A program made the translations under genes and the position numbers. Positions 1-12,053 of a stretch of DNA of 64,000 nt are shown here, one piece after another (the first letter of the stretch is position 1; every line of letters begins with the position of its first letter). Under the pieces are notes generated by a model that saw nothing but the letters and a program-made list of their open reading frames with translations, made no database searches and had not been told where the DNA came from. Source of the stretch: Draba incana (lineage: Eukaryota > Streptophyta > Magnoliopsida > Brassicales > Brassicaceae); contig OY755213.1 of the NCBI GenBank assembly GCA_963576765.1, positions 35,402,718 through 35,466,717 on the forward strand. Reading direction: 5' to 3'.

Positions 1-380
1 ATATAAGACTTTAACATATAATTTATTCTTTCTTATCATCTTTTGTTCAAAATCTAAAGTCGTAAATTGCCTTCTTGAATTGCTTGATTAGTTGTAGGCC
101 ATTGCCTTTTCGTTAGTATATAAGTATTGGTTAGTGCTTTGTCCAGCGATATCATTAAGGTTTCACATAACCTAGTCATCTATCGAATCATCAGGTCAGT
201 TTTCTCTCTACTAATTTTGTTACGTATCATTTAAAAAAATTCTTCATTCGTTTTCCTTAAATAAATTTTAATTTTGGTTTACGAACTAAAACGTTGACAA
301 TGATGAATATTGTTACTTTGTCTTAGGGGCATTGATATTTTAATAATGTTGTTCCGATTTTTTTGCAATTTACAGGAAAA

Positions 381-1963
381 ATGATGTTGCTTCTAGTTAT
401 GGGTGTCTGTTTAATAGCCTTTTACATCTACAAGTCCATAAAACCGCCGCGGCCGATTCCATTGCCGGAGAATGTTTCTGAGATATGTCCAAGAGTCAAG
501 CTCAATGATGCAAGATATTTAGCTTACAGAGAATTGGGGTTTCCCAAAGACAAAGCCAAAAATAAAATTATTATTCTTCATGGATATGGAAGTTCCAAGT
601 TAGTTGACTTAAAAATCACACAGGTATTATTATAGGATTAAGTTAATGATTCTCTTGCAAATTATCTTCTAACAACCGATTAAATATTTTTTTCTATTTA
701 ATTACATGATTTCATATCATAATAAGCTCCTCTGGCTTCCAGGAAATGATCGACGAATTCCAAATATACTTCTTGCTTTTCGATAGAGCTGGTTATGGCG
801 AAAGCGATTATCATCCATCACGAACGATAAAAACAGATACATATGATATTGAAGAACTTGCTGACAAATTGCAAATCGGTCCAAAGTTTCACGTTTTGGG
901 GATGTCCCTCGGGGCTTACCCAGTTTACGGCTGTCTCAAGTACATTCCTCATAGGTATATATAATTTTCTTTAACATCTAAAACTAACATTTTCGGTTTA
1001 ACATTATCGCGATTTTTGTCACTTAAATTTTATTTATCAAAACAAACTACACCTTTTGTTTCCACATGGATTTACATCATTATCATTGGGCGTAATTACC
1101 ATTTGCGCTATAAGACTGACTTGGAACATTTCATATTGAAATGGTTCTAAATATTTGACTTGAAAGCCTTATAGCTTAAGAATATAACATATTTATGGCA
1201 TTGTCTCTAACGATATATATAGGCTAAGTGGAGCAACGTTGGTGGTTCCATTACTAAACTTTTGGTGGAGTCATCTTCCACAAAACTTGTTGAGTTCAGC
1301 GTTCAAAAAATTGCCAATTCAAAACCAACGGACACTTCAAGTCGCACACTACTTTCCATGGTTATTATATTGGTGGATGACTCAGAAATGGTTCTCACCG
1401 TTTAGCCAAAATCCCCGAGAAACTATGACCGAGCGCGACATAGAACTCGCTGATAAACATACAAAACACTCCTATATCAAGGTACGCATCTATAGCACAT
1501 TTTATAAGCTTATATGGTTTTAGATTGATATTATAATTATGTATAGACTAACCGTGTATTATATACGTAAAGTTGTAGTTTTAGACCATTTTTCCTATCT
1601 AATCAATGAACTTGGTGATCTATTTCCTTTAATGAAAAAGACTCATGATGGCTATTTATTTATGTGGTTTAGGAATCCGCTTTACGACAAGGTGAATATG
1701 TGAGCATGCAACGAGACATCATTGCCGGTAATGAGAATTGGGAGTTTGATCCAACCGAATTGAGCAATCCATTTTCAGATGATAACAAAGGATCAGTTCA
1801 CATTTGGTGTGCACTCGAAGACAAACAAATTTCGCGCGAAGTTTTACTCTATTTATGTGATAAGCTTCCATGGATTAAACTTCATGAAGTCCCTGGAGCT
1901 GGACATCTTATTATCCATGAGAAGAAGCATTTTGAAGACATAATCAAAGCTGCTTGTAGTTGA
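381..1963 (+). CDS. Membrane-anchored alpha/beta hydrolase, copy 1
   Basis: Serine-hydrolase-fold protein of about 334 residues; substrate unknown. Inferred exons are 381-623, 743-954, 1223-1481 and 1673-1963; all junctions are GT-AG and the sum (1005 bp) stays in frame. The N-terminus is a hydrophobic anchor (MMLLLVMGVCLIAFYIYK) followed by a proline-rich linker. The oxyanion region HGYG, the nucleophile elbow GMSLGAY, an acid candidate in LEDKQ and the C-terminal histidine in GAGHLI are all visible, so the catalytic set looks complete. An AG at 374-375 just before the start suggests a 5' UTR intron from about 195. A TATA-like stretch lies near 115-123. A close tandem paralogue follows about 0.8 kb downstream. 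By position and sequence it resembles A. thaliana At3g03230/At3g03240 (from memory). Confidence 0.85.
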
Positions 1964-2781
1964 ATATAAAATATTATAAAAACTTCAATAGTTTATGCTG
2001 GAATGGATTTGATAACAATATGGATATGTATGTTTGATGTTAAAGATCTAAAGTCCTAAAATTTATTTTAAAACTATATCAAGATTTTACATAATATATA
2101 TTTACATTTGTCGAATCTTAAATATACACAAAAGCAAAAAAAAAAGAGAGAGTAGATATTTGAGTACAAAGCAATCAATGTTAAAAATCTATAATGAATA
2201 CAAAACTAAAAATGTAGATATGCAATATAATTGAGGGGAGTTACACAATCAATAATAAATGCAAAAGGACCACCGAATCTACTGATAGTTACGCAGAAGA
2301 AGTTATAAAGTAAAAACTAAAGAGAAATGTGTCTTTACTACCAAAGACATGTGTAGCAAAGAGTAAAGAAAAAGAAAAAGAAACGAGCTCAAGACATGTG
2401 TAACAAAAGAGGTCAGTTTTGCAAAATATATATTATTACTATTTAAGTTGTGTGTGCATCACAATTTAGCCATCTCCTAAATCACAAGGTCGGTTTTCTC
2501 TCTTATTACCGGTTCGTATTATTAGACATAAACCTTAAATAGTTTCATCTTCTTTCATTTTGTTTATCACTTCAGTTCCTTATACCTTATGGTTAACGGA
2601 TATATAATGTATTTTAATGATCAATAGACGAAGTTTGTCCATTCAATTTTTATTTTTTTTGGGGGTTCAAAAATGGATATATTACTATCATGATATATGT
2701 TTAAGCATCTTATTGAGACAATATAATGGAAAAACTAAAGTTTTGTTTGCAATGTTACATCATGCATGTATAGGCCAAATA

Positions 2782-4235
2782 ATGCTGCTTCTACTTGCGA
2801 TTGTGGGATTAATAAGCTATTATGTATACAAGTCTATTACACCTCCGGCGCCGATTCCATTTCCGGAAAAGGTCTCCACGACATCTCCAAGAATCAAGCT
2901 TAATGATGGTAGACATTTGGCTTACAAAGAATTAGGATTTCCAAAGGACAAAGCCAAAAACAAAATAATAATTGTCCATGGATATGGAAATTCCAAAGAC
3001 GCCGATTTATATACCACACAGGTACAAATCTGAAGATTAAATTAATGGCTCTGTAAACTAATATTTTTGGGTGGTTTATTTTAGTGATTTAGTAGTTTTT
3101 TGTAATATTTGCAACTACAAAGTCTACAATACTCCTCTGGCTTTTTCAGGAAATGATCGACGAATTCGAAATATATTTTTTATTATTCGATAGAGCTGGT
3201 TATGGAGAAAGTGATCCTAATCCATCAAGAACAGTGAAAACAGAAGCATACGATATCGAAGAACTTGCTGATAAACTACAAATTGGGCCAAAGTTCCATG
3301 TTTTGGGGATCACTTGGAGCTTACCCAGTCTATGGTTGCCTCAAATATATTCCTCATAGGTAATATATCTATGAGATATCTCTTAAGAACATTGTTTTCT
3401 TTTTTTTAAAGTTCAAATCGTATTTGTGATGGCCATTTTTTATATAACGCTTATATATACACATTTACATGAAATACATTTAGTTTATCATATATAATTA
3501 TACTATATATATGACTCAAAAATATATTACACAAAAGAGTGAAATTTTTGACTTATGTGTGAATGTATTTATAGACTTTGTGGAGCTTCATTGGTGGCTC
3601 CATTAATTAATTTTTGGTGGAGACGTATACCTCAACACTTGTTGAATGCAGCGATCAAGAAAGTACCATTTGAGTTTCGATTGACACTTCGAGTCGCACA
3701 CTATTGTCCATGGTTGTTGTATTGGTGGATGACCCAAAAATGGTTTCCAGCTAGTCGGGATCCCAAAAAAACTATGACCAAACGCGATATGGAACTCGCG
3801 GAAATACATACAAAACAATCATACAAGGTATGTATACATATAGTCTGATTTAAATAGTCGTCTAGTTGTATGAATTTAGAATTTGTGTAGGTTCTATGAA
3901 TTTTGTTTATCGTCTACTAATTTTGTTTTGAAAATACACTATAGGAGTCTTCTTTACGACAAGGTGAATATGTGAGCACACAACGAGACATCATCGCAAG
4001 TTACGGGAATTGGGAATTTGATCCAACTGAATTGAGCAATCCGTGTCCGGATAGTAAAGAAGCATCGGTTCATATGTGGTGCGCACTCGCAGACAAACAG
4101 ATTTTACGCGATGTTTTACTCTATATATGTGATAAACTACCATGGATAAAGCTCCATGAAGTCCCTGAAGCTGGTCATTATATCATCCATGAGAAACAAC
4201 ATTTCGAAGCCATTATCAAAGCTGCTTGTACTTGA
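2782..4235 (+). pseudogene. Alpha/beta hydrolase, copy 2, frameshifted
   Basis: Tandem paralogue of the gene at 381-1963 with the same four-exon structure: 2782-3021, 3150-3359, 3575-3827, 3945-4235. The start is the ATG that aligns with copy 1, giving the same hydrophobic anchor and linker. The exons sum to 994 bp, not a multiple of three. Compared with copy 1, two bases are missing at about 3309-3310, inside the GxSxG nucleophile elbow, so translation leaves frame right before the catalytic serine. After that point exons 3 and 4 read openly in the original frame and keep LADKQ and EAGHYI. The lesion is therefore a single recent-looking frameshift in an otherwise well preserved gene. Sequencing error or an allele-specific null cannot be excluded. 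The 5' UTR probably has an intron like that of copy 1 (acceptor near 2773). Confidence 0.75.
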
Positions 4236-4622
4236 ATAAAATAATGAAAAACAAAAAACTCTAAAAAGTTTGTATTTGAAATAAATTAAAGAAAACTATG
4301 AGTATGTATGTTTCATGTGACTCTAAAATATATGATACATTTATATTCATCATTTAGTTTCCATGATAATAAAAATAGTGATTCAAGCAAAATAAAATAA
4401 ATCATGCATAATCTTTTCCATGATCCCTTTCTTACTTACCACTTTTGTCTTGCGTTTGGATTTGATTTGGACTTAACACTCTTCGATTGAGGGTATTATA
4501 GCCATTTCACAAAAACCGACAAACCAAACGTTTTCCCACTTAAAAGAGTAAAAACACTAACAAAAAGAGAAAACGAAATTAATCATCAAATCTCCAAAAT
4601 CGCACTTTCTCTCTCGCCGGAG

Positions 4623-5825
4623 ATGCAACTGTTTCTACCATTAATCCTCCTCGCCGTCGTACTATCACCGCCGGCGATTTGCCATTACTCTTCTTCAACC
4701 TCTTCACCTTCTTCTTCCTCCGTCTCTTCCGACGCATCAGAATGGCGTCCCGCTCGAGCCACCTACTACGCCGCTTCGAATCCTAGAGACGCGGTTGGTG
4801 GTGCGTGCGGTTATGGAGATCTAGTCAAATCTGGGTACGGTATGGCTACGGTTGGTTTAAGCGAGACTCTGTTTGATCGAGGTCAGATCTGTGGTGCTTG
4901 TTACGAGCTTAGATGTGTTGATGATCTTCGTTGGTGTATTCCTGGTACTTCGATTATCGTTACCGCTACTAATTTCTGTGCTCCTAATTACGGATTTGAT
5001 CCTGACGGTGGTGGTCACTGTAATCCGCCAAATAAACATTTCGTGCTTCCGATTGAAGCGTTTGAGAAAATCGCTATTTGGAAAGCTGGAAATATGCCGG
5101 TGCAATATCGAAGGTGCGTTTCCGATTTTTTCGCGTTTTCTTAGAAATGCGTTTGCGGTGGTGGGAACGCCGTTTTGCTTTTTTTTAATTGGGTCGTTTT
5201 CAATTTGAATTTTAAATCAATTTTTAAGTGATGATGATGATGCTGATGCTGATGCTTTTGCTTTTGTTTTTGCCGTCTTCTTCGATTTCCGTGTGCGTTT
5301 ACCCCTAAATGCTCTCCCGTAAATAGCAATTTACTTTATTGCCCCTGATCGCTCTACTTACATAATATCTAGAGATGTTTACAAGATTTCAAATATTGGT
5401 TTTAGCATTTCAAATATTGGTTTTAGCAAAATGATCTTCAGGTTAATGATACTGTGATTCATTGGATCCTTATTGGTTTTGTGGAATGTTGTTGTTGGTT
5501 TTACCAAAACAGGATTAATTGTAGAAGAGAAGGGAGCATTCGGTTTACGGTTGACGGAGGAGGCATTTTCGTATCGGTTTTGATCACTAATGTTGCGGGA
5601 TCAGGTGATATAGCTGCTGTGAAGATCAAAGGGTCGAGAACCGGGTGGTTACCAATGGGTCGTAATTGGGGACAGAATTGGCATATCAATGCTGATCTCA
5701 AGAACCAAGCTCTCTCGTTTGAAGTAACTGCTAGTGACAGATCGACCGTGACAGCTTACAACGTCGCTCCTAGAAATTGGAATTACGGACAAACTTTCGA
5801 AGGGAAACAATTCGAGACTCCGTAA
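4623..5825 (+). CDS. EXPA13: Alpha-expansin (EXPA13-like)
   Basis: Secreted cell-wall-loosening protein acting non-enzymatically on cellulose-xyloglucan contacts. Two exons, 4623-5113 and 5513-5825, joined in frame, give 267 residues, the usual alpha-expansin size. Residues 1-20 form a signal peptide, followed by a Ser-rich stretch. Domain 1 has the family hallmarks: ARATYYAAS, GGACGYGDL, GQICGACYELRC and the ATNFCAPN motif. The HFD motif typical of most expansins is not obvious, and the region reads HFVLPIEAFEKIA. Domain 2 carries KGSRTGWLPMGRNWGQNW and ends in NWNYGQTFEGKQFETP. The intron (5114-5512) holds a 22-bp tandem duplication around 5388-5430. Position next to the hydrolase pair agrees with A. 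thaliana At3g03220 (EXPA13), from memory. Confidence 0.92.
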
Positions 5826-6399
5826 CAAAAACGGGTACAATTAGATATCTCGTGATTCTTATCTTACGGGTGAAATTTTTTTTGATGGCGTTCTTGGTTT
5901 AAGGTTGTTGTCTTTAGGGTTGAAAAGGAAGAAACTTGGGAATGGGTATGTTCCTATTGCAATTCATAGTTTCACTCTCCCACTAATAGGTACAAAAGTC
6001 ACCAATGTTCTAAGAACAGTGATTACACAAACATCACTATTGTATCTATTTGTTTACATTACTAAGAGCAAAGGCTTCTTCTTAAATGGTTAGAGCTAAT
6101 GATATGAGTATTGAGTCTTATGGCTTTGATCAGAACCGTACCATGCGAGAATCAGAGAATCCATTTCGTGTGATATAACAAGAATCAGAATAATATAACT
6201 TCAAAGTCAAGATATTAAAACTAAAGCTAATAATGTAAGTTCACTCACTTACTTCAAATGTGAAGATTCATTTAGGCCAAAAGGATCATCGTGTATTGTA
6301 AAAATTCCTATGAACATTCCATTTCTCTTAAAACTCTACAAGAAAACCCGGAAACAAAAAAAAGGAAAGAGAAAGAAAAGAAAAACCTGCCTCAAGAAC

Positions 6400-7500
6400 T
6401 CATAAAGTTTGATGAGATTCGATAAGCAACGCGTTGAGCATGACATGAACAGCGGCGTCATACACCGCAGAGTCATAATGCATTCCATCAAGTGTACATT
6501 GCGGTCCACAGTTCCACGTAAAAGACTGAATATCAAGCAAAATAAGTGGACCTCCCATTTGTCGCAAAATCTTACTCTCCCCAAGCGATCTATCGTACTC
6601 ATGCCACACAGTATCACTCATCTTCTCCTTCTTCTCACCCGTATTCAACATCCCGTTGATCAAAACCGGCATCCCGATCCAAAACAAATGCATCGACCTC
6701 CCCGAAACCGATCCAACACCTCCTTCTTGCTCCTTTGTCGAAAACGGCACTAAAGACTCAACACGACTACTCAATTCCTTCAACCGAAAACCGAAATCCG
6801 ACGCATTGTTAACATGTAACATATGCCATAACCCACTTCCCATTATCACAACATCAGGATACTTACTCTTCTTCTCATAAGATAACACAAGATCATTCAA
6901 ATCTTTCTCATAAGGAGCCCAAACAAAATCAAGTCTCATACCAATCTCCTTAACCACAATGCTATAATCACTATGCCTCTTAAACAATTCCCCTCTAACC
7001 GACTCCATCGAATCCGAATCCAAAACAAGATTCAACAACGACAACGCGACGAATCTCGCCTGCGAATCACCAGCAACAACAACCCAAGATCCATTCAATA
7101 ACTCAGAAACATCAAATTTATCCAATTTCTGAAACTCACAACTCAAAACTTTCCTCGATTTAACCCAATCCCAATTCTTATCGTAATAATCGAGCTTCGA
7201 ACCGTTATTCCGACGAATCATTTCCGTATTCGGTTTCGGTTTAACATCCCAAACGATTTGATTCACCTCGTTGATACATGAGATACGGTGATCGTAGACA
7301 ACGACGGAGGAAACGGAAGCGACGATGTCGGAAACGGAAGGAAAATACGGAGTGAGATGGACACAAACCGCGAGGGAGATGAACAAAGCGCAACTAAAGA
7401 AGAGCATCTTGTTCCTGCTTAGATGCCAACCAGCCATAGCCATGGGAACGAAGAGGACGAAGAAAGCTGCTAATACTCCGAAATGAATCGCTCCTAACAT
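6400..7500 (-). CDS. GDS-motif membrane-anchored esterase-like protein
   Basis: Single-exon gene of 366 residues. Two hydrophobic stretches (about residues 5-24 and 32-50) suggest a type II or signal-anchor protein of the secretory pathway. A GDS motif in VVAGDSQARF (residues 144-146) and a C-terminal DGMHY (Asp338, His341, a DxxH arrangement) resemble the catalytic blocks of plant PC-esterase/trichome-birefringence-like and other SGNH-type acyl esterases. A middle block GSGLWHML is also typical of that group. The substrate is unknown; wall or glycan O-acylation would be an inference. It matches the position of A. thaliana At3g03210, annotated as unknown to my recollection. The start is the first ATG of a long open frame. 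Confidence 0.8.
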   Translation of the reverse strand: MLGAIHFGVLAAFFVLFVPMAMAGWHLSRNKMLFFSCALFISLAVCVHLTPYFPSVSDIVASVSSVVVYDHRISCINEVNQIVWDVKPKPNTEMIRRNNGSKLDYYDKNWDWVKSRKVLSCEFQKLDKFDVSELLNGSWVVVAGDSQARFVALSLLNLVLDSDSMESVRGELFKRHSDYSIVVKEIGMRLDFVWAPYEKDLNDLVLSYEKKSKYPDVVIMGSGLWHMLHVNNASDFGFRLKELSSRVESLVPFSTKEQEGGVGSVSGRSMHLFWIGMPVLINGMLNTGEKKEKMSDTVWHEYDRSLGESKILRQMGGPLILLDIQSFTWNCGPQCTLDGMHYDSAVYDAAVHVMLNALLIESHQTL

Positions 7501-8734
7501 CTTTCGGAAATCAGATACATCTAATTTTCATCATCTAGACAAAAAAAAATCGAATAATTTGAATTCGGAATTGTTGTAAATCTATGAAATTGAAAGCTAG
7601 GGTTGGTGAAGAGAATCAATTGGGTTCAGAAAAAAGCAAAATTGAAGGTGAAGATTGGAAATTTGGTGAGTTTTTGTGAGATTGAAAGGAACAGAACAAC
7701 CGTAGGTTTCGATTTTTTTTTTTAAAGCTTTCCATTTTTGTAAGATTCATCCTTAGAATGATGATCTCAGACATGGTTCGGCTCACGTTAGTCTAACACG
7801 GAAGTTTTATTGAGGATGACTCTAACGTGCGCCATGCGCTGGTTATCACGTGACCGTTTGATCTTTGATTAAAAATGTTTGCTAAGTGAGAATTATATCA
7901 CATTAGTTTCAGACCCTCGCGATTCGAGGATTATTTGAGTTATTGTAAATAGTTATGTTTGCTTTACAATTACTTAATGAGATTTTCACAAACTGTTGTG
8001 GAAGCGAGCTTGACTTGGAGAAAATGGAGAAAGTGAAACAAGATGGAATGAAGGTAATGGAGAAGAAATTTGGGGATGAGATTTATGGGATGAAGGGGAA
8101 GATGGAAGAGATGCAAGCATCCATGTGTCAAGTTACTTCAAAACTGTGTGGAAGGCAACTGTGAAGTTTTTCACCAAGGTAGAATAGAAAAGTTGACAAA
8201 AGGATTAGCATAGTCATTGGTATGGCATTATCTGTAGAACAAAGAGTAAAACCTTCTTTCCACTTTTTATCAGTCCTCTTGAAAGACTGATTAGTATTAT
8301 AGGGGTACCTATTGAATTTACAACAAATAGTATAAGTAAGAAATCGACAAAGTTATCATCAGGAATGCATATTACATAGCCTTTCTTCATAACAACCGCC
8401 CGTTATCACACCATTTATGGTGGAACTGATAAGATAGTTATTACACCATTTCCTTATGAATTTGTTTCATCTTCATTAGCTCAAGAGTTTCTCCTTACTC
8501 TTAAACTCATTTTTCAACATTGTAAACCATTCTCTCAAATTGAATTTTTGTGATTCTCTAAATGGCATTGAATTTCCAATAGTGTGCACATTTAGTTCAT
8601 TGTGATTAAGAGTCACCTTACCAAGGTCCGTTTTTTGTTTTACTTGATTGTAAGAACGGATTATCTTGATTGTTGGTTCACTTTTTAATTAGAACCGATT
8701 TAGTCATGATTGGACATTCAAATCATGTTTTCTC
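7501..8734. other. Spacer upstream of the GDS gene, coding remnants
   Basis: The first 200 bases are the likely 5' UTR and promoter of the minus-strand GDS gene. At 7955-8164 (+) there is a 69-residue open frame rich in Lys, Glu and Met (KMEKVKQDGMKVMEKKF), predicted coiled coil, with no recognised family. It probably belongs with the decayed coiled-coil fragments that follow. Nothing else is supportable. Confidence 0.4.
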
Positions 8735-8986
8735 TTGATGGTTCTAGGTCATGGAATTCTGTATGATGGAAAACAACAAAATAACAACAAGAAGAAGAGT
8801 ACTAACGAGACTTGGGAAAACCTTCGTCTTCAGTTTACAAAGTTTGTTCTTGGATGTGGAGGTATGAATTACTTGTATGAATACATGCAGACTTCGTATT
8901 TAGAAGGTCTTCCTTTTGAGGTTGGTGGCGAGGTTGGTGGTAAGGTCTTTACCGTGAAAGATCAGGAAGTTCCTATCTCTGATTAA
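8735..8986 (+). pseudogene. Gene fragment, paralogue of 15650-15943
   Basis: The open frame encodes 83 residues. Its core FTKFVLGCGGMNYLYEYMQT followed by LEGLPFE aligns with VTKLVLGCRGVQYFAEYMQT followed by LDGLPFE on the minus strand at 15650-15943. In both copies the aligned part starts right after an AG, at an apparent intron acceptor, so these look like copies of one exon. I do not recognise the family. The remainder (GGEVGGKVFTVKDQEVPISD) is shortened compared with the partner. No start context or other exons can be assigned, so it is probably a decayed copy. Confidence 0.45.
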
Positions 8987-9159
8987 GCATTTAATATGAA
9001 GAGCTGTGTAATCGATGCTCTTTGATCTGAAAGATAATTAGTGATTAAATTTTGTTTTGAGACATTATTTTGTTCCTTCAAGCATCGGATGCAACTAATT
9101 AATGAGGCCAAGAGTAAGATTATGAGTTAGGTAGATGGTACTAGTAAGGTGGCACGCAG

Positions 9160-9311
9160 AGAAAGTGGCATGGGAACTGAAGAATGAGCTTGAAAATGTG
9201 AAGGAGGAGAAGAATCAGACATGAAAGAAAGAGCTAGATGTTGGAGAACTGAAGAGGTCGAAGGAGGAAGAAGAGAAGAGTAAGAAAGCAATGGAGAGTT
9301 TACCTTCCGAA
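9160..9311 (+). pseudogene. Coiled-coil exon remnant split by a hAT element
   Basis: In one frame the sequence reads KVAWELKNELENVKEEKNQT, then an in-frame TGA at 9222-9224, then a Lys/Glu-rich run ending KSKKAMESLPS. The frame is cut at 9311 by a hAT element and resumes after it at 10036 as SELTSES. The composition and the KKAMESL signature recall long plant coiled-coil proteins of the WEB/myosin-heavy-chain-like type, but this is only a resemblance. The stop codon and the transposon insertion show it is dead. Confidence 0.5.
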
Positions 9312-10035
9312 AAATGTTTTTAAACCCGACCCGGATAGCAAACCGGAATGCCATTCGGGTCATCCGGTTGAACCGGTTCGACCGCGGATCAATTGATTAA
9401 TGATTTTTTTATGATATATATAATTTATACATATAAAAATAAAATGAAAATATGTTATAAATAAGTATAGTGATCAATATATATATTATGTATGTTTTTA
9501 GTTAGTTTTTATTTTTAGACGGTTAAACTTTTTTATAATGATAATAAAAAGCAAACAACTAAAGAAATAAAGAGTAACAAGGAATTATTAATTAAAATAT
9601 ATTAAAATACAATTACAATATACTACTATTACATTACTTCAATCATATTTCTAACACGGCCAAAGTAAAATCATACATCAAAGTCAAAATCCCTAGAGGC
9701 TACTTTTTTAATAAGTTTTTATTTTGGTTTTTGGCTCTTCTTCCCCTTCTTCATTTTATGCATCTTCATTTTTCAACACGAATTTGTTTGTTCAAAATAA
9801 TATTTCATTGATTCAGTAGGATCATCTATGGATACAATCAGAAACATTCATTAAATCTGAAAACCATCTGGCCGGTTTGCTGGGTTTGTACCGGTTCACC
9901 GGGTTTTTGCGGATTTTAGTGGTTTAATAAAATCCCGATTATTCAAAAAAACCCAGATCGGAAACCTTGCCGGATCACGGTTCAACCGGTTCAACCGGTT
10001 CAACCGGCCGGTCCGGTCCGGGTCTAAAAACATTG
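9312..10035. mobile_element. Non-autonomous hAT-type element
   Basis: A 724-bp element with imperfect terminal inverted repeats: left AAATGTTTTTAAACCCG, right (reverse complement) CAATGTTTTTAGACCCG. Subterminal regions carry repeated AACCGG motifs (three head-to-tail copies near 9970-10005), typical of hAT transposase-binding zones. The flanks are CTTCCGAA (9304-9311) and CTTCCGAG (10036-10043), an 8-bp target duplication with one mismatch, as expected for hAT. No transposase frame is present. It interrupts a coiled-coil gene remnant. Confidence 0.75.
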
Positions 10036-12053
10036 CTTCCGAGCTTACCTCTGAATCTTGTATTTTTTTTTTCTCTTAAATATGTTTCATTTGAATTATT
10101 CATTTTTATACCAAAGCATCAGGATTGAGGCCATAGCGAGCCCAGTAGTGGCCCATTAATCATCGATCAAAGAACGCAAAACGGTGCGTTTAGTCCTTAC
10201 TTCTATTGTATATGTTCTTTGTTGTTTCGCCAACGAAATCAAAATCAGCTAAACTCCGAGAGAGAGATTTTCTAATTGATTATTTCGGTTTTCTTCTTCT
10301 TCTTATGACAGGAGATGCCTACCAGATGGGAACCTCTTGTAAGTATCTATCTTTGATATTTAGTGATTAGTGTTTCATTACTCTAGGGATTATGTATATG
10401 ATTCAAGTATTTGTTTCAAGAATCTCCTTTGTAGGCTCTTGTCATTTTCTTATATGTGGTATTTGCTATGCGAGCAAACAGACCTCACCAATTTTTGAAA
10501 CTGCTTACTACTCTTCAACTGATTTTGACATAATTCTGTCAATTCCCTCATAGATATAACGTAAATTGACCCGAGGCTCAATAATGAAGAACGATGTGTG
10601 ATAGATGGTCAAGTTACATGTTTGAAGGAATTGACAAAATTATGCCAGAAGGCATGCATTTCTAGTCGAAGAGAATGAATAGTTCTAAATTGGTGAGGTC
10701 TGTTTCACTTTAGGGTTGAAGCTAATATAATGTCTTCCCACGCATAATAGGGCATATAGAATGGCAATGGAGTTGGCATTGTAGTTTTTGAATAGGTTCT
10801 TTCCTAAGAGCCAAAATTTTTTGTGTCTCTTGAAGAAGTTAGTTTAAGTTGGATATGTCATCCTTAGGCTTTCGATAATTGGTGAATTTGACTGTTTTCA
10901 CATCAACTTTGCTTACAGATCATTTCGTTATGCTTGATCTAACACCTTTGAAATTTTAGTACAGTGATGTGTATTTATAAACATGAGATTTTACAAAATA
11001 TTCCATAAGTGGATTGAGTCTGTAAATTCAGAACAGTGTAATTATATACGAACTTTTTATATTGTTTAACATCATGATATCCATCCTTTATTCGCTTGCT
11101 GATTCCAAATGTTAGTGTATCATAAAATGTGCTTGAATATAGTGTGTCATTTATAGTTAACTTACCGCCTTCTTAATATTTGACCTTGCTGTTGAGTCAG
11201 ACTTTCTGATATTGTTTTGTCTCGGTTTGATCATTTAAGGCAAACTAAAATACTCGACATAGGAGCAACACGTATTGGTGTCGACAAAGTTTGGAAACAA
11301 ATACTACCAGAAGCTGGGCGACACTCAATACGGTAAGCACTTCTTTTCAATAGCTTCAAGTGTTGCTTCATGCTCTTACTGAATATTGATGCCACTCTAG
11401 GATTCAAGAGAATACCACTCATCCAATTAAGTGATAAACTTCTGTTTTGAGCAAATGAAATTCACTTCAACTGTCTTCTCTACTCTGAATTGTAGCATTT
11501 GGGTTTATCATGGAACTATTTATCCAACCAGCATCTGTTATTTGCTAGATCACACCATAACTTATGAGTCAACTGAACTGGAGTAAGAGAAAATGAGCCT
11601 ATATGATAGTTGTTACTGAAGCAAAATTAAATCTATATGATAGTTTGAGGACATGTGTGGTTAACTTCTCACTTAAAGTATCTTCATTTGTTAAAGATAG
11701 TGTGAAACTATAGATGTGTCTTTTACATTGAAACTTATAGTTAGTTGTTAACTGGTAGGCACAGATGGGTAAAGTATGCATCAAAGGCTCATCTCAAGTA
11801 CCAGCCGAATGGCACGGGTGGCTTCATTTCATCACTGACCACACTGGAGATGAGGTATATATCTTAAAACCCATTTCAAATTCGCTATCTCGTGTAGTCG
11901 GTATGTAATATATTGCTTAATAACCTAAACAAATGTCTCTCTCTCTGTTTCAAGCTCTTGAGTTTGAAACCAAAAAGGTATGGGCTTGAGCATAAACAGA
12001 ACTTCTCTGGAGAAGGTGATGCATACATTTACCATTCTAAGGGACATGCCTTG

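Noticed and set aside
4857..5208. Frames on both strands overlapping expansin exon 1
   Set aside because: They overlap a clear expansin exon and continue into its intron; no family match.
6409..6880. Plus-strand frames opposite the GDS-motif gene
   Set aside because: Antisense shadows of a clear minus-strand gene; composition is the complement of its codons and shows no domain.
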